The notes under the pieces were generated by a model. That model was given only the letters and a program-made list of their open reading frames with translations. It was not told the origin of the DNA and did not search any database. Positions 16,862 through 25,270 of a stretch of DNA of 64,000 nt are shown here, in pieces. Source of the stretch: Frankia sp. AgB1.9 (lineage in GTDB: Bacteria > Actinomycetota > Actinomycetes > Frankiales > Frankiaceae); assembly GCF_016786355.1 (NCBI RefSeq), contig NZ_JADWYX010000030.1, forward strand, positions 1 to 64,000. The letters run 5' to 3'. Both the position numbers and the translations under genes were made by a program. Each line of letters starts with the position of its first letter. Positions within the stretch are counted from its first letter, which is position 1.

Positions 16862-19776
16862 GCCGTCACCGCCGGAGTCTCGTGGGTCGGCTCGCCGGCC
16901 GGCTCTATGTCCGTCTGCGCGTCCGGCGGGTCCGTCGGCTGTGCCGCCGGGGGCTCGGCCGTGTGGGTGTTGCCGAGGTAGGCGTCGGCGACGGCGCGGT
17001 TGGCGCGGATCGCGGCGGGGTCGCCTTCGGCGATGAGCTTGCCGAACTCCAGGACGTAGATGTGGTCGCAGACGCCGAGGACGAGGGCGACGTCGTGGTC
17101 GACGAGCAGGACGCCGGTGCCGTTGGCGGCGATGCCGCGGATGCGTTCGCCGAGCCAGGCGGACTCGGTGTTGTCGAGGCCGGCGGCCGGTTCGTCGAGC
17201 AGGAGGACGCCCGGGTTGTTCGCGCAGGCGCGGGCGATGGAGACGAGCTGGCGTTCGCCCTGGCTGAGCTCGCCGGCGTTGCGGCCGGCCCGGTCGGTGA
17301 TGCCGGTGAGCTCCAGCGCGGTGTGCAGCCGCCGGTGGCGTTCGGCCCCGCGCACGCCGGTGAGCGCGGCGGAGACGTTCTCCTCGACGGTCAGCTCGTC
17401 GTAGAGCTCCAGGGACTGGAAGGTCCGGGCCAGGCCGCGGTGCACGCGGGCGTGCGGCGGCAGGCCGTCGATCCGCTTTCCGCCGAGGGTGACCGTGCCG
17501 GTGGCGCGGGCGAAGCCGGTGATCGCGTCGAGGGCGCTGGTCTTGCCGGCGCCGTTCGGGCCGATCAGACCGACGATCTTGCCGGGCTCGACCCGCAGCC
17601 GGACGTCGTCGACGGCGACGACGCCGCCGTAGCGCACGGTGAGTCCCGCGACCTCCAGGACCTCGGACCGCGGTGTGCGCGGGGCACCGGCCTCCGCGCC
17701 CGGGGAGGACGCCGAGACTGCCTGTGCCGGCACGTCCACCGCGGACTCCCCCGACGACGGCACGGCGACCGCTGGGCCGCCCGACGGGGCGGCGCCGGCC
17801 AGTGCCGGCAGCCCCGCCGGGTGCGCCGAGGCGGGGTGCAGCTTCCCGAGCCAGCCGGTGAGGCGCGCGGCGAGCTTGTGGCCGTCGCTCGCGATGCCCT
17901 CGGGGTGCCCGACGATGGCCGCCAACAGGCCGATGCCGGTGATGACGGAGAACCAGGTGCCGAGGTGGACCCAGCGGTCCATGGCGATGAAGATGATGCC
18001 GCTGCTGGACAGGATGCCGGCGTTGACGCCGCCCCAGACCGAGGTGACGCCGGCGAGGTAGGCGACGGTCAGCAGGGACAGACCGCCGACGGCGGAGTAC
18101 GAGTCGAAGGTGACGACCCCGAACCGGTAGGCCAGCAGCGCGCCGCCGAGGCCCGCGATGAACGACCCGATGGCGAAGCTGATCACCTTGATCCGCACGA
18201 CGTTGATGCCGATGCCGGCGGCGGAGCGTTCGTTCGCGCGGACGGCGAGCATCGCGGAGCCGAGTGCGCTCATCCGCAGCCTGGCGACGCCGAACGCCAC
18301 CGCGACCAGGACGACGAGCACGAGCAGCCCGAACGCGAGCCGGGGGAACGCGTGCCCGGAGCCGATCTGGAGGTCGAGGCCGAAGATCTTCGGCTGGGTG
18401 ACCTTGCCGCCCTCGGTGGAGACGATCTGGGTGTTGCGGAACCAGACGGCCTCGATGGCGTAGGCGAGGGCGAGCGTGACGACGCCTAGCGTCAGGCCGC
18501 GCAGCCGTAGGGCGGGCAGGCCGATGACGACGCCGAGCACGGTGGCGCCGAGGGCGGCGAGCAGCGGCGCGAACGGGAACGGGACGTGCCAGCTCTGGGT
18601 GAGGCCCGAGAGCAGGAACGCGCCCGCCCCGGCGAGCGCGAGCTGGGCGAGCGAGACCTGGCCCGCGTAGCCGGTCACGACGACGAGCGACAGCCCGATG
18701 ATCGCGGCGATGAACGTGCCGATCACGGCGGCCCGCCAGGAGCCGTGGGTGAGCAGCAGCGCCAGCACGCCGATCACGGTGCCGGTGATGGTCGGCAGGG
18801 TGAGTGCGCGTGGCCGGGGCGCGAGGCCGAGGGACTGGCGGACGAGGCCGCCGCGGACCGGCATCGCCCGCCCGGTCGCCAGCAGCGCGACCACGATGAC
18901 GATCAGTGGCACCAACTCGGCGGAGCCGGTCCTGGGCATCCAGGAGTGCTGGGCGGCCAGCGAGAGCGCCTCGGCCTGGACCATGCCGATCACGAGTCCG
19001 GCGATGACGGCCGGGACGAGGTTCTGGAACCCGCCGACGACGGCCGCGGCGAGGGCGGGGACGACGAACAGGGTGTACGTCGTCGGCGCCAGGGGGCTGA
19101 CCGGCGCGATCAGGATGCCGGCGGCGCCCGCCACCGCGCAGCTGATCATCCAGTTTGTCAGTGCGACGCGGTTCGCGGAGACGCCGGAGACGTAGGCGCC
19201 CGTCTGCGAGGAGGCCGTGGCCCTGGTGAGCAGGCCGAAGCGGGTGAAGCGGAAGACCGCGGTGAGTACCAGCGTCAGCACGATGACGGCGACGGCGAGG
19301 TAGAAGCGGTCGGACAGGACCAGCAGGGAGCCGAGCTTCCACCGGTCGGCGGGGAAGATCGCCTCGACGCTGACGGGGGCGACGCCGACGCGGATGACCA
19401 TGACGGACTGGATGACCACCAGGACGCCGAGGGAGGCGACGGCTTTCGCCAGCGGTGGCGCGTCCAGGAGTTTGCGGAACACCACCGCGTAGAGCAGTGC
19501 GCCCAACAAGGCGCCGATGAGGAGCGCCCCCAGCGCCGCCGGGAAGAAACCGAGGGAGTCGGTTCCCAGCCCGACGGTGGTCGGTAACCCGGGAATCGGG
19601 ACGAGTAACTGCCCGTCACGCAGGTCCGCGTAGGTGTAGGCGACGTACAGCGCGATCGCGCCGGTCGCGAAGTTGATCACTCCTGAGCTGCGGTAGGTCA
19701 GCACTAGGGCGAGCGCGAGAGCGGCGAAGACCGCGCCGTTCCCGAGCCCGAGCAGAAGCGAGGCGAGATGACTCAT
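16858..19776 (-). CDS. LivH-LivM-LivG triple-fusion ABC transporter
   Basis: A 972-aa polypeptide in three parts. Residues ~1-300 are a LivH permease (GLGNGAVFAALALALVLTYRSSGVINFATGAIA). Residues ~320-630 are a LivM permease (VVTGYAGQVSLAQLALAGAGAF). After a Pro/Ala/Ser-rich linker, residues ~690-940 are a LivG ATPase (Walker A GPNGAGKTS; signature LSQGERQLVSIARA; LLLDEPAAGLDN). These are normally three separate proteins. ATG 19776 was chosen over 19806 because GGGAGA lies 6 nt ahead and MSHLASLLLGLGNG is the usual LivH start. LivF follows with a 4-bp overlap. Fusion would fix the permease stoichiometry. The substrate is unknown but likely a catabolic carboxylate. Confidence 0.93.
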   Translation of the reverse strand: MSHLASLLLGLGNGAVFAALALALVLTYRSSGVINFATGAIALYVAYTYADLRDGQLLVPIPGLPTTVGLGTDSLGFFPAALGALLIGALLGALLYAVVFRKLLDAPPLAKAVASLGVLVVIQSVMVIRVGVAPVSVEAIFPADRWKLGSLLVLSDRFYLAVAVIVLTLVLTAVFRFTRFGLLTRATASSQTGAYVSGVSANRVALTNWMISCAVAGAAGILIAPVSPLAPTTYTLFVVPALAAAVVGGFQNLVPAVIAGLVIGMVQAEALSLAAQHSWMPRTGSAELVPLIVIVVALLATGRAMPVRGGLVRQSLGLAPRPRALTLPTITGTVIGVLALLLTHGSWRAAVIGTFIAAIIGLSLVVVTGYAGQVSLAQLALAGAGAFLLSGLTQSWHVPFPFAPLLAALGATVLGVVIGLPALRLRGLTLGVVTLALAYAIEAVWFRNTQIVSTEGGKVTQPKIFGLDLQIGSGHAFPRLAFGLLVLVVLVAVAFGVARLRMSALGSAMLAVRANERSAAGIGINVVRIKVISFAIGSFIAGLGGALLAYRFGVVTFDSYSAVGGLSLLTVAYLAGVTSVWGGVNAGILSSSGIIFIAMDRWVHLGTWFSVITGIGLLAAIVGHPEGIASDGHKLAARLTGWLGKLHPASAHPAGLPALAGAAPSGGPAVAVPSSGESAVDVPAQAVSASSPGAEAGAPRTPRSEVLEVAGLTVRYGGVVAVDDVRLRVEPGKIVGLIGPNGAGKTSALDAITGFARATGTVTLGGKRIDGLPPHARVHRGLARTFQSLELYDELTVEENVSAALTGVRGAERHRRLHTALELTGITDRAGRNAGELSQGERQLVSIARACANNPGVLLLDEPAAGLDNTESAWLGERIRGIAANGTGVLLVDHDVALVLGVCDHIYVLEFGKLIAEGDPAAIRANRAVADAYLGNTHTAEPPAAQPTDPPDAQTDIEPAGEPTHETPAVTA

Positions 19777-19863
19777 CCGGATCTCCCGACGTCGTCCAAC
19801 GGCCACCTGGTGCCCGGATGACGGAGTGGGCGGGCGGGGGTGCCGCGCTTTCGGGCGTTTCGT

Positions 19864-19876
19864 GACACCATGTGTC
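19864..19876. promoter_or_regulatory. Palindrome GACACCATGTGTC upstream of liv operon
   Basis: A perfect 5-3-5 inverted repeat about 88 bp upstream of the transporter start. Unlike motifs A and B it occurs once here, so it is a weaker candidate operator for the transporter. Confidence 0.3.
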
Positions 19877-20174
19877 GAGCGTCACAGCGGCGCGGCCCGT
19901 GGCTAGTGAATACACGCTCGGCCCTGGGAACGTCAACGCCGGTCAGGCGCCGCTGGTCGCCGCAGTAGCCATGACCTGCGCAAACGGGGGATAGGCGCAG
20001 GCCAGGAACGAGGCACAGCGCCGTTCTGGTCGTTAGTGTTGATAAGTAAGCGTTCACGCGCTCGCCGTGCAGGCCGAGCAGCCTGGAGCACCGCGCCGCC
20101 GGCTCTGGCCGAGGCGGCGGACATCCCGAGTGACGGCCGCCACCTGCCCGGCCCCCGAGCGCCGGCCCGCCAAG

Positions 20175-20187
20175 ATGCATTATGAAT
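20175..20187 (+). promoter_or_regulatory. Motif B (ATGCATTATGAAT) upstream of amidohydrolase
   Basis: Third copy of the AT-rich 13-mer, 58 bp upstream of the amidohydrolase ATG, in sense orientation. It extends identity with the 12437 site into the following bases (ATTATGAATYAA). Confidence 0.5.
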
Positions 20188-20245
20188 TAACTGGAGCGGC
20201 AGCCAGAGCAGACAGCCGGCGGCCAGAGCAGCAGGAGGCGCGACG

Positions 20246-21466
20246 ATGACCGCAACTGGCCCAGGTGACACCGCGATCCCGGTGTTCGACGCGGACAACC
20301 ATCTCTACGAGACGACGGACGCGTTCACCAAGTACCTGCCGGAGCGGTACAAGAAGGCGATCGACTACGTCGACGTGCACGGCCGCACGAAGATCATGGT
20401 GCGCGGGACGATCAGCGAGTACATCCCGAACCCGACCTTCAACGTGGTCGCCCGCCCGGGCGCGCAGGAGGAGTACTACCGCAAGGGCAACCCGGACGGT
20501 AAGTCCCGCCGGGAGATCTTCGGCAAGCCGGTGCCCAGCATCCCGGCCTGGCGGGAGCCGGCGGCCCGGCTGAAGCTGATGGACGAGGAGCAGGGCCTCG
20601 GCCGCACGCTGCTGTTCCCGACGCTCGCCAGCCTGCTCGAGGAGCGGATGCGCGACGACCCGGAGCTGACCCACGCGGCCATCCACGCCCTCAACGAGTG
20701 GCTGTACGAGACCTGGCAGTTCAACTACAACGGTCTCGACCGGATCTTCACCACGCCCGTCATCACCCTGCCGATCGTCGACGAGGCGATCAAGGAGCTG
20801 GACTGGGTGCTGGAGCGCGGCGCGAAGGTGATCCTGGTCCGCCCGGCGCCGGTGCCCGGCTACAAGGGCCCGCGCTCCTTCGCCCTGCCGGAGTTCGACC
20901 CGTTCTGGGCTCGGGTCCAGGAGGCCGACATCCTCGTCGCCCTGCACTCGTCCGACTCGGGCTACTCCCGCTTCACCGGTGAGTGGTCGGGCTCCGCGAC
21001 CGAGCACCTGCCGTTCCAGCCGAACGCGTTCCGGATGCTGCACTCGTGGCGGCCGATCGAGGACGCGGTGGCGTCGCTGGTCATCCACGGTGCCGTGACG
21101 CGCTTCCCGCGCCTCAAGATCGCCGTGGTCGAGAACGGCGCCTCGTGGCTCGCGCCGCTGATCAAGACCTTCAAGGACCTCTACAAGAAGATGCCGCAGG
21201 ACTTCCTGGAGAACCCGCTGGAGGGGCTGCGGCGCAACATCTACATCAGCCCCTTCTGGGAGGAGAACTTCGCCGACCTGGCCGAGCTGCTCGGCGAGGA
21301 GCACATCCTGTTCGGGTCCGACTACCCACACCCGGAGGGTCTGGCCAACCCGATCAGCTACATCGACGACCTGAAGGGCCAGCCCGAGCCGTTCATCCGC
21401 AAGGTCATGGGCGAGAACCTCGCCAAGCTGATGAACGTGCCGGTAGCCCTGCCCGCGACGGTCTGA
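20246..21466 (+). CDS. Amidohydrolase family 2 (ACMSD-like) enzyme, paralog 1
   Basis: A 406-aa protein of the amidohydrolase-2 superfamily. The N-terminal metal-site region reads VFDADNHLYE (Asp-His in place of the usual HxH), LHSSDSG supplies the middle histidine, and GSDYPHPEG near the C-terminus supplies the conserved Asp. Relatives include ACMSD-type decarboxylases and hydrolases found in actinobacterial catabolic clusters. A close paralog lies at 26851. A GGAGG precedes the ATG. Its promoter bears motif B, whereas the paralog bears motif A. Hydrolase or decarboxylase activity is inferred; no substrate is evident. Confidence 0.87.
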   Translation: MTATGPGDTAIPVFDADNHLYETTDAFTKYLPERYKKAIDYVDVHGRTKIMVRGTISEYIPNPTFNVVARPGAQEEYYRKGNPDGKSRREIFGKPVPSIPAWREPAARLKLMDEEQGLGRTLLFPTLASLLEERMRDDPELTHAAIHALNEWLYETWQFNYNGLDRIFTTPVITLPIVDEAIKELDWVLERGAKVILVRPAPVPGYKGPRSFALPEFDPFWARVQEADILVALHSSDSGYSRFTGEWSGSATEHLPFQPNAFRMLHSWRPIEDAVASLVIHGAVTRFPRLKIAVVENGASWLAPLIKTFKDLYKKMPQDFLENPLEGLRRNIYISPFWEENFADLAELLGEEHILFGSDYPHPEGLANPISYIDDLKGQPEPFIRKVMGENLAKLMNVPVALPATV

Positions 21467-21483
21467 CGCCCGCACGGCCCGAC

Positions 21484-21512
21484 GCCCGCGGCCGGCCTCG
21501 TCGGCCGCGGGC
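21484..21512 (+). terminator. GC-rich hairpin terminator
   Basis: A perfect 11-bp inverted repeat (21484-21494 with 21502-21512, 7-nt loop), 18 bp after the amidohydrolase stop. No U-tract. Confidence 0.55.
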
Positions 21513-21590
21513 GCCCGCCCTGCTCAAACCGGGCACCACCGCCGCGCGCGGGGTAGCGTCCAGCACAGTCCCACAGTTCCGAAACTTTGA

Positions 21591-21617
21591 TTCCCGTCTG
21601 GGGAGAATGTAGCTTCC
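21591..21617. promoter_or_regulatory. Degenerate motif A upstream of aldehyde dehydrogenase
   Basis: TTCC, six bases, GGGAGAAT, then GTAGCTTCC. This aligns along its length with the sites at 25214 and 35034 (TTCT-N6-GCGAGARTAC), but the right half is poor. It lies about 96 bp before the chosen start. Confidence 0.35.
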
Positions 21618-21712
21618 AGCACGGGAAGTACCTGGCGCGCCGCATGTCGGCGGCGCAGGTCCCGCACCCGCCAGCCGGCACAGGTGAACACATACGAGGG
21701 CGAGGGGTTCCC

Positions 21713-23152
21713 TTGAAGGGCTTACTGATCGACGGGCAGCTGGTCGAGGCGCCCCGGACCACGGTGTCCTACAACCCCACGACCGGCGAGGTGCTGGGCG
21801 AGGCGCCCGACGCCAGCGTCGAGCAGGCGAAGGCCGCCGTCGCGGCGGCCCGGCGCGCGTTCGACACCACCGACTGGTCCACGAACGTCGAGTTCCGGAT
21901 CCGGTGTCTCCGGCAGTTCTACGACGGCCTGGTCAAGCACCGCGAGGAGCTGCGCGAGCTGACGATCGCCGAGGTCGGCCACCCGCGCCAGATGACGTAC
22001 GGCGCGGCGCTCGACACCCCGATCGACATCGTGAAGTACTACACGGACCTGCTGGAGACCTTCTCGTTCACCGAGGAGCTCCCGGAGGTCGAGTCCTACG
22101 GGATCAAGAACCGGCGCTGGGTGGAGAAGGAGCCCGCGGGCGTCGTCTCCGCGATCATTCCTTACAACTACCCGACCCAGATCGCGATCGCGAAGGTCGC
22201 TCCCGCGCTCGCGGCCGGCTGCACCGTGATCCTCAAGGGCGCGCCGCAGACTCCGCTGATCACGCTGGCGCTCGGCGAGATCATCGCCAACGAGACCGAC
22301 ATCCCGGCCGGCGTGGTCAACGTGATCACCTCGCCGTCGGTCGAGGTCGCCGAGGTGCTCACCAGCGACCCCGACGTTGACATGATCACCTTCACCGGCT
22401 CGACGCCGGTCGGTCGGCGGATCATGGAAGTGGCCTCGAAGACCGTCAAGAAGGTCTTCCTGGAGCTCGGCGGCAAGTCGGCGCTGATCGCCGTCGACGA
22501 CGCGGACTCCGACTTCCTGGCGCTCATCGCGACGATGACGATCTGCTCGCACGCGGGGCAGGGCTGCGCCGTCACCTCGCGCCTGCTCGTCCCGGCCGCG
22601 CGCAAGGACGAGTTCGTCGCGAAGGTCAAGGACGCGATCGGGAACATCAAGATCGGCGACCCGGCGCTGGAGGAGACCTACGTCGGCCCGCTGATCAGCG
22701 CGGACCAGCGCGAGAAGGTCGACGCGATGGTCCAGCGGGCCGTCGCGGCCGGCGCCACCCTCGTCGCCGGCGGCGAGAAGATCGACGGCCCCGGCTACTT
22801 CTACGCCCCGACGGTGCTGGCCGACGTCGACCCGGAAAGCGAGATCGCCCAGGACGAGGTCTTCGGCCCCGTGCTGGCCATCATCGCCTACGACGGCGAC
22901 GACGAGGCCGTCGCGATCGCCAACAACTCGATCTTCGGTCTCTCCGGCTCCGTCTTCGGCGCCGACGACGACCGGGCGATCGCGATCGCGCGGCGGATCC
23001 GGACCGGCACCGTGAGCGTCAACGGTGGCAACTGGTTCGCTCCCGACTCGCCGTTCGGCGGCTACAAGCAGTCCGGTATCGGCCGTGAGATGGGCGTCGC
23101 CGGGCTGGAGGAGTTCCTCGAGCGCAAGACGTTGGCGGTGCCGGTCAAGTGA
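21713..23152 (+). CDS. Aldehyde dehydrogenase (NAD(P)-dependent)
   Basis: A 479-aa aldehyde dehydrogenase. The catalytic general base is in FLELGGKSALI, the nucleophilic cysteine in SHAGQGCAVTSRLL, the NAD-site motif reads FTGSTPVGRRI, and the C-terminal PFGGYKQSGIGREMG is typical. It would oxidise an aldehyde to an acid for CoA activation or transfer by the next gene. TTG 21713 was chosen because GAGGGG sits 6 nt ahead and the protein then begins KGLLIDGQLVEA, the normal N-terminus; the frame also opens at 21587. Its stop overlaps the CoA-transferase start (GTGA). Confidence 0.92.
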   Translation: MKGLLIDGQLVEAPRTTVSYNPTTGEVLGEAPDASVEQAKAAVAAARRAFDTTDWSTNVEFRIRCLRQFYDGLVKHREELRELTIAEVGHPRQMTYGAALDTPIDIVKYYTDLLETFSFTEELPEVESYGIKNRRWVEKEPAGVVSAIIPYNYPTQIAIAKVAPALAAGCTVILKGAPQTPLITLALGEIIANETDIPAGVVNVITSPSVEVAEVLTSDPDVDMITFTGSTPVGRRIMEVASKTVKKVFLELGGKSALIAVDDADSDFLALIATMTICSHAGQGCAVTSRLLVPAARKDEFVAKVKDAIGNIKIGDPALEETYVGPLISADQREKVDAMVQRAVAAGATLVAGGEKIDGPGYFYAPTVLADVDPESEIAQDEVFGPVLAIIAYDGDDEAVAIANNSIFGLSGSVFGADDDRAIAIARRIRTGTVSVNGGNWFAPDSPFGGYKQSGIGREMGVAGLEEFLERKTLAVPVK

Positions 23153-24363
23153 GTGCCCGGCCGCTGGAGGGCGTCCGCGTCCTCGAGGTCGCGATGTACG
23201 GCTTCGTGCCGTCGGGTGGCGCGGTCCTCGGGGAGTGGGGCGCTCAGGTCATCAAGATCGAGCACGCCGTGACGGGTGACCCACAGCGTGGGCTCACCCA
23301 GATCGGCAAGATGAAGGTCGACCCGGCCGGCCCGAACCCCAACATCTGGCACAGCAACCGGGGCAAGCGCAGCGTCGGCCTGGACATCGCCAACCCGCTG
23401 GGCCGGGAGATCCTGCTGGAGCTGGCGAAGCAGGCGGACGTCTACCTGACGAACCACCTGCCGAAGGTCCGCAAGAAGCTCCGCGTCGACGTCGAGGACA
23501 TCCGCGCCGTCAACCCGAAGATCATCTACGCGCGCGGCAGCGCCCTGGGCCCGCGCGGGCTGGAGTCGGACCGGGGCGGGTTCGACATGACCGCCTTCTG
23601 GTCGCGCGGGTCGACGGCGCAGAGCCTGACCCCCGCCGGCCTGGAGGGCATCATCAACCCGCCCGGCCCGGCCTACGGCGACACGATCTCCGGCACGAAC
23701 CTCGCCGGCGGCATCGCGGCGGCGCTGTTCAGCCGCGAGCGGACCGGCGAGCCGTCGATCGTCGACGTCTCGCTGCTGGGCAGCGGGGTGTGGTCGATGG
23801 GCCACGGCGTCGCGCTGTCGAAGTTCGTCGACATGCCGCTCGAGGCGGTCATGCCGGGGCAGCACGGCGCGCCGACGAACCCGCTGTCCGGGCTCTACCG
23901 GACCGCGGACGGCCGCTACATCTCGCTGGTCATGCTCCAGCCGGCCCGTTTCTGGGCCGACGTGTGCCGCCACGTGGAGCGCCCGGACCTGATCGACGAC
24001 CCCCGGTTCGCGACCGCCGAGCTGATCGGCCAGCACACCGAGGAAGGTGTCGCGCTGCTGCGTGAGGCCTTCGGCAAGCGCACGCTGGCGGAGTGGACCG
24101 AGCGGCTCGCCACCCTGTCCGGGCCGTGGGCTCCGGTGCAGGACTCGCTGCAGGTCAGCTACGACCCGCAGGTCAGGGCGAACGAGTACATCCTCGACGC
24201 CGGCGAGATGGAGCTGGTCGCCAACCCGGTCCAGTTCGACGTCACCGCTCCCGCGGCGGCCCCGGCGCCGGACTTCGCGGCCCAGACCGAGGAAGTGCTC
24301 CTCGAGCTCGGCTACGACTGGGAGAAGATCATCGAACTGAAGGAAGCCGGCGCCATCACCTGA
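23149..24363 (+). CDS. CaiB/BaiF (family III) CoA-transferase
   Basis: A 404-aa family III CoA-transferase, with N-terminal LEGVRVLEVAMYGFVPSGG, the SNRGKRSVGLDI segment and a candidate catalytic Asp in GPAYGDTISGTNLAGG. These enzymes move CoA from one acyl-CoA to another acid through an aspartyl-CoA thioester, without ATP. It is translationally coupled to the aldehyde dehydrogenase, so oxidation of an aldehyde followed by CoA loading is a plausible sequence. A strong bidirectional terminator follows. Some family members are racemases instead. Confidence 0.9.
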   Translation: MSARPLEGVRVLEVAMYGFVPSGGAVLGEWGAQVIKIEHAVTGDPQRGLTQIGKMKVDPAGPNPNIWHSNRGKRSVGLDIANPLGREILLELAKQADVYLTNHLPKVRKKLRVDVEDIRAVNPKIIYARGSALGPRGLESDRGGFDMTAFWSRGSTAQSLTPAGLEGIINPPGPAYGDTISGTNLAGGIAAALFSRERTGEPSIVDVSLLGSGVWSMGHGVALSKFVDMPLEAVMPGQHGAPTNPLSGLYRTADGRYISLVMLQPARFWADVCRHVERPDLIDDPRFATAELIGQHTEEGVALLREAFGKRTLAEWTERLATLSGPWAPVQDSLQVSYDPQVRANEYILDAGEMELVANPVQFDVTAPAAAPAPDFAAQTEEVLLELGYDWEKIIELKEAGAIT

Positions 24364-24384
24364 TCTGACGCCGGCCGGACACGA

Positions 24385-24418
24385 CAAAGGGGGCCGCCCC
24401 GCCGGGCGGCCCCCTTTG
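24385..24418. terminator. Bidirectional intrinsic terminator
   Basis: A perfect 15-bp stem (24385-24399 with 24404-24418) with a 4-nt loop. It has AAA on one side and TTT on the other, between converging genes, so it can serve both. Confidence 0.85.
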
Positions 24419-24453
24419 CTGTGATTCTGGAACGGCTGTGGTTCCGGAAAGGC

Positions 24454-25185
24454 TTACTTGTTCTTCATGCGGCTGAAGACCTTGTCGACCTCGGCCCAGT
24501 GCTCGTCCGCGACCCAGAGGCGGCCGAAGGCCTCGGCGGCCTCCTGGGCGGTGGTCGCGCCCGACATGATCCGCTTGATCTCGACGGCCGGCTGGTGCGC
24601 CAGCGATCGCGCGATCGCCCGCCACCCGGCGTCGAACTCGGCCCGGGGGAACACCTTGTCGACGAGCCCCAGCCGGGCGGCCTCAGGCGCGTCGACGACC
24701 AGGCCGCCGCCGGCGAGCATGAGAGCCTTGCCCTTGCCGACCATCGCGGCGAGCCGTTCCGAGCCGCCCCAGGCCGGCATGATCGCGAGCATCACCTGGG
24801 TGAAGCCGATCTGGGTGCCCTCCGCGGCGATCCGGATGTCGGCGGCCACCGCGACCTCGGCGCCGCCGCCCAGGGCGTGGCCGTTGACCGCCGCGATCGT
24901 CGGGCCGGGGAAGTTCGCGATCCGGTCGCACAGGCCGCGCATCCGCAGCGCCATGTCGACGGCGCCCTCGAACGTTCGGATCGCGGCCAGTTCCTTGAGG
25001 TCGCCACCCGAGATGAAGGCCCGCTCGCCGGCTCCGGTGATCGCCAGGGCGTGCGCTCCGGACGAGTCGACGGCGTCGAGCACCTTCTCCAGCTCGTCCA
25101 TGGTGTCCCGCGAGATGGCGTTGCGTGCCTCGGGCCGGTTGATCGTGACAACCGCGAGGCCTGCCTCGAGTTCGAGATCGATCAC
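24454..25185 (-). CDS. Enoyl-CoA hydratase/isomerase (crotonase) family
   Basis: A 243-aa crotonase-fold protein. The oxyanion-hole segments are FISGGDLKEL and NGHALGGGAEV. The catalytic Glu equivalent to Glu144 of rat enoyl-CoA hydratase is kept (Glu110), but the second one (Glu164) is Gln130, so simple hydration is uncertain and isomerase or other crotonase chemistry is possible. GTG 25185 was chosen because GGAGAAGG precedes it; the frame extends to 25356 across the divergent promoter. It is divergent from the acyl-CoA ligase at 25271, with a motif A-like site in between. Confidence 0.87.
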   Translation of the reverse strand: MIDLELEAGLAVVTINRPEARNAISRDTMDELEKVLDAVDSSGAHALAITGAGERAFISGGDLKELAAIRTFEGAVDMALRMRGLCDRIANFPGPTIAAVNGHALGGGAEVAVAADIRIAAEGTQIGFTQVMLAIMPAWGGSERLAAMVGKGKALMLAGGGLVVDAPEAARLGLVDKVFPRAEFDAGWRAIARSLAHQPAVEIKRIMSGATTAQEAAEAFGRLWVADEHWAEVDKVFSRMKNK

Positions 25186-25213
25186 TGTGCCTTCTCCGCC
25201 ATTGGGACTAACG

Positions 25214-25239
25214 TTCTCGTCTGGCGAGAGTACCGTCTC
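25214..25239. promoter_or_regulatory. Motif A-like site between crotonase and ligase
   Basis: TTCTCGTCTGGCGAGAG (TTCTCG-N5-CGAGAG inverted repeat) followed by TACCGTCTC. Its TTCT-N6-GCGAGARTAC layout matches the sites at 35034 and 47478. It sits in an 85-bp divergent promoter. Confidence 0.5.
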
Positions 25240-25270
25240 ACCGTCCTGAACGAATGGAGCGTGTCCCGGC

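Larger units (their letters stand above)
19777..20245. other. Divergent intergenic region, transporter / amidohydrolase
   Basis: A 469-bp gap between the Liv fusion gene and the first amidohydrolase. It contains a 13-bp palindrome at 19864-19876, motif B at 20175-20187 and a GGAGG ribosome-binding site near 20232 for the amidohydrolase. I see no protein-like frame. Confidence 0.55.

Noticed and set aside
16106..19342. 1078-codon minus frame spanning the liv genes
   Set aside because: Only its last 251 codons (LivF) are real; the rest is an out-of-frame, Arg-rich reading of the LivHMG fusion.
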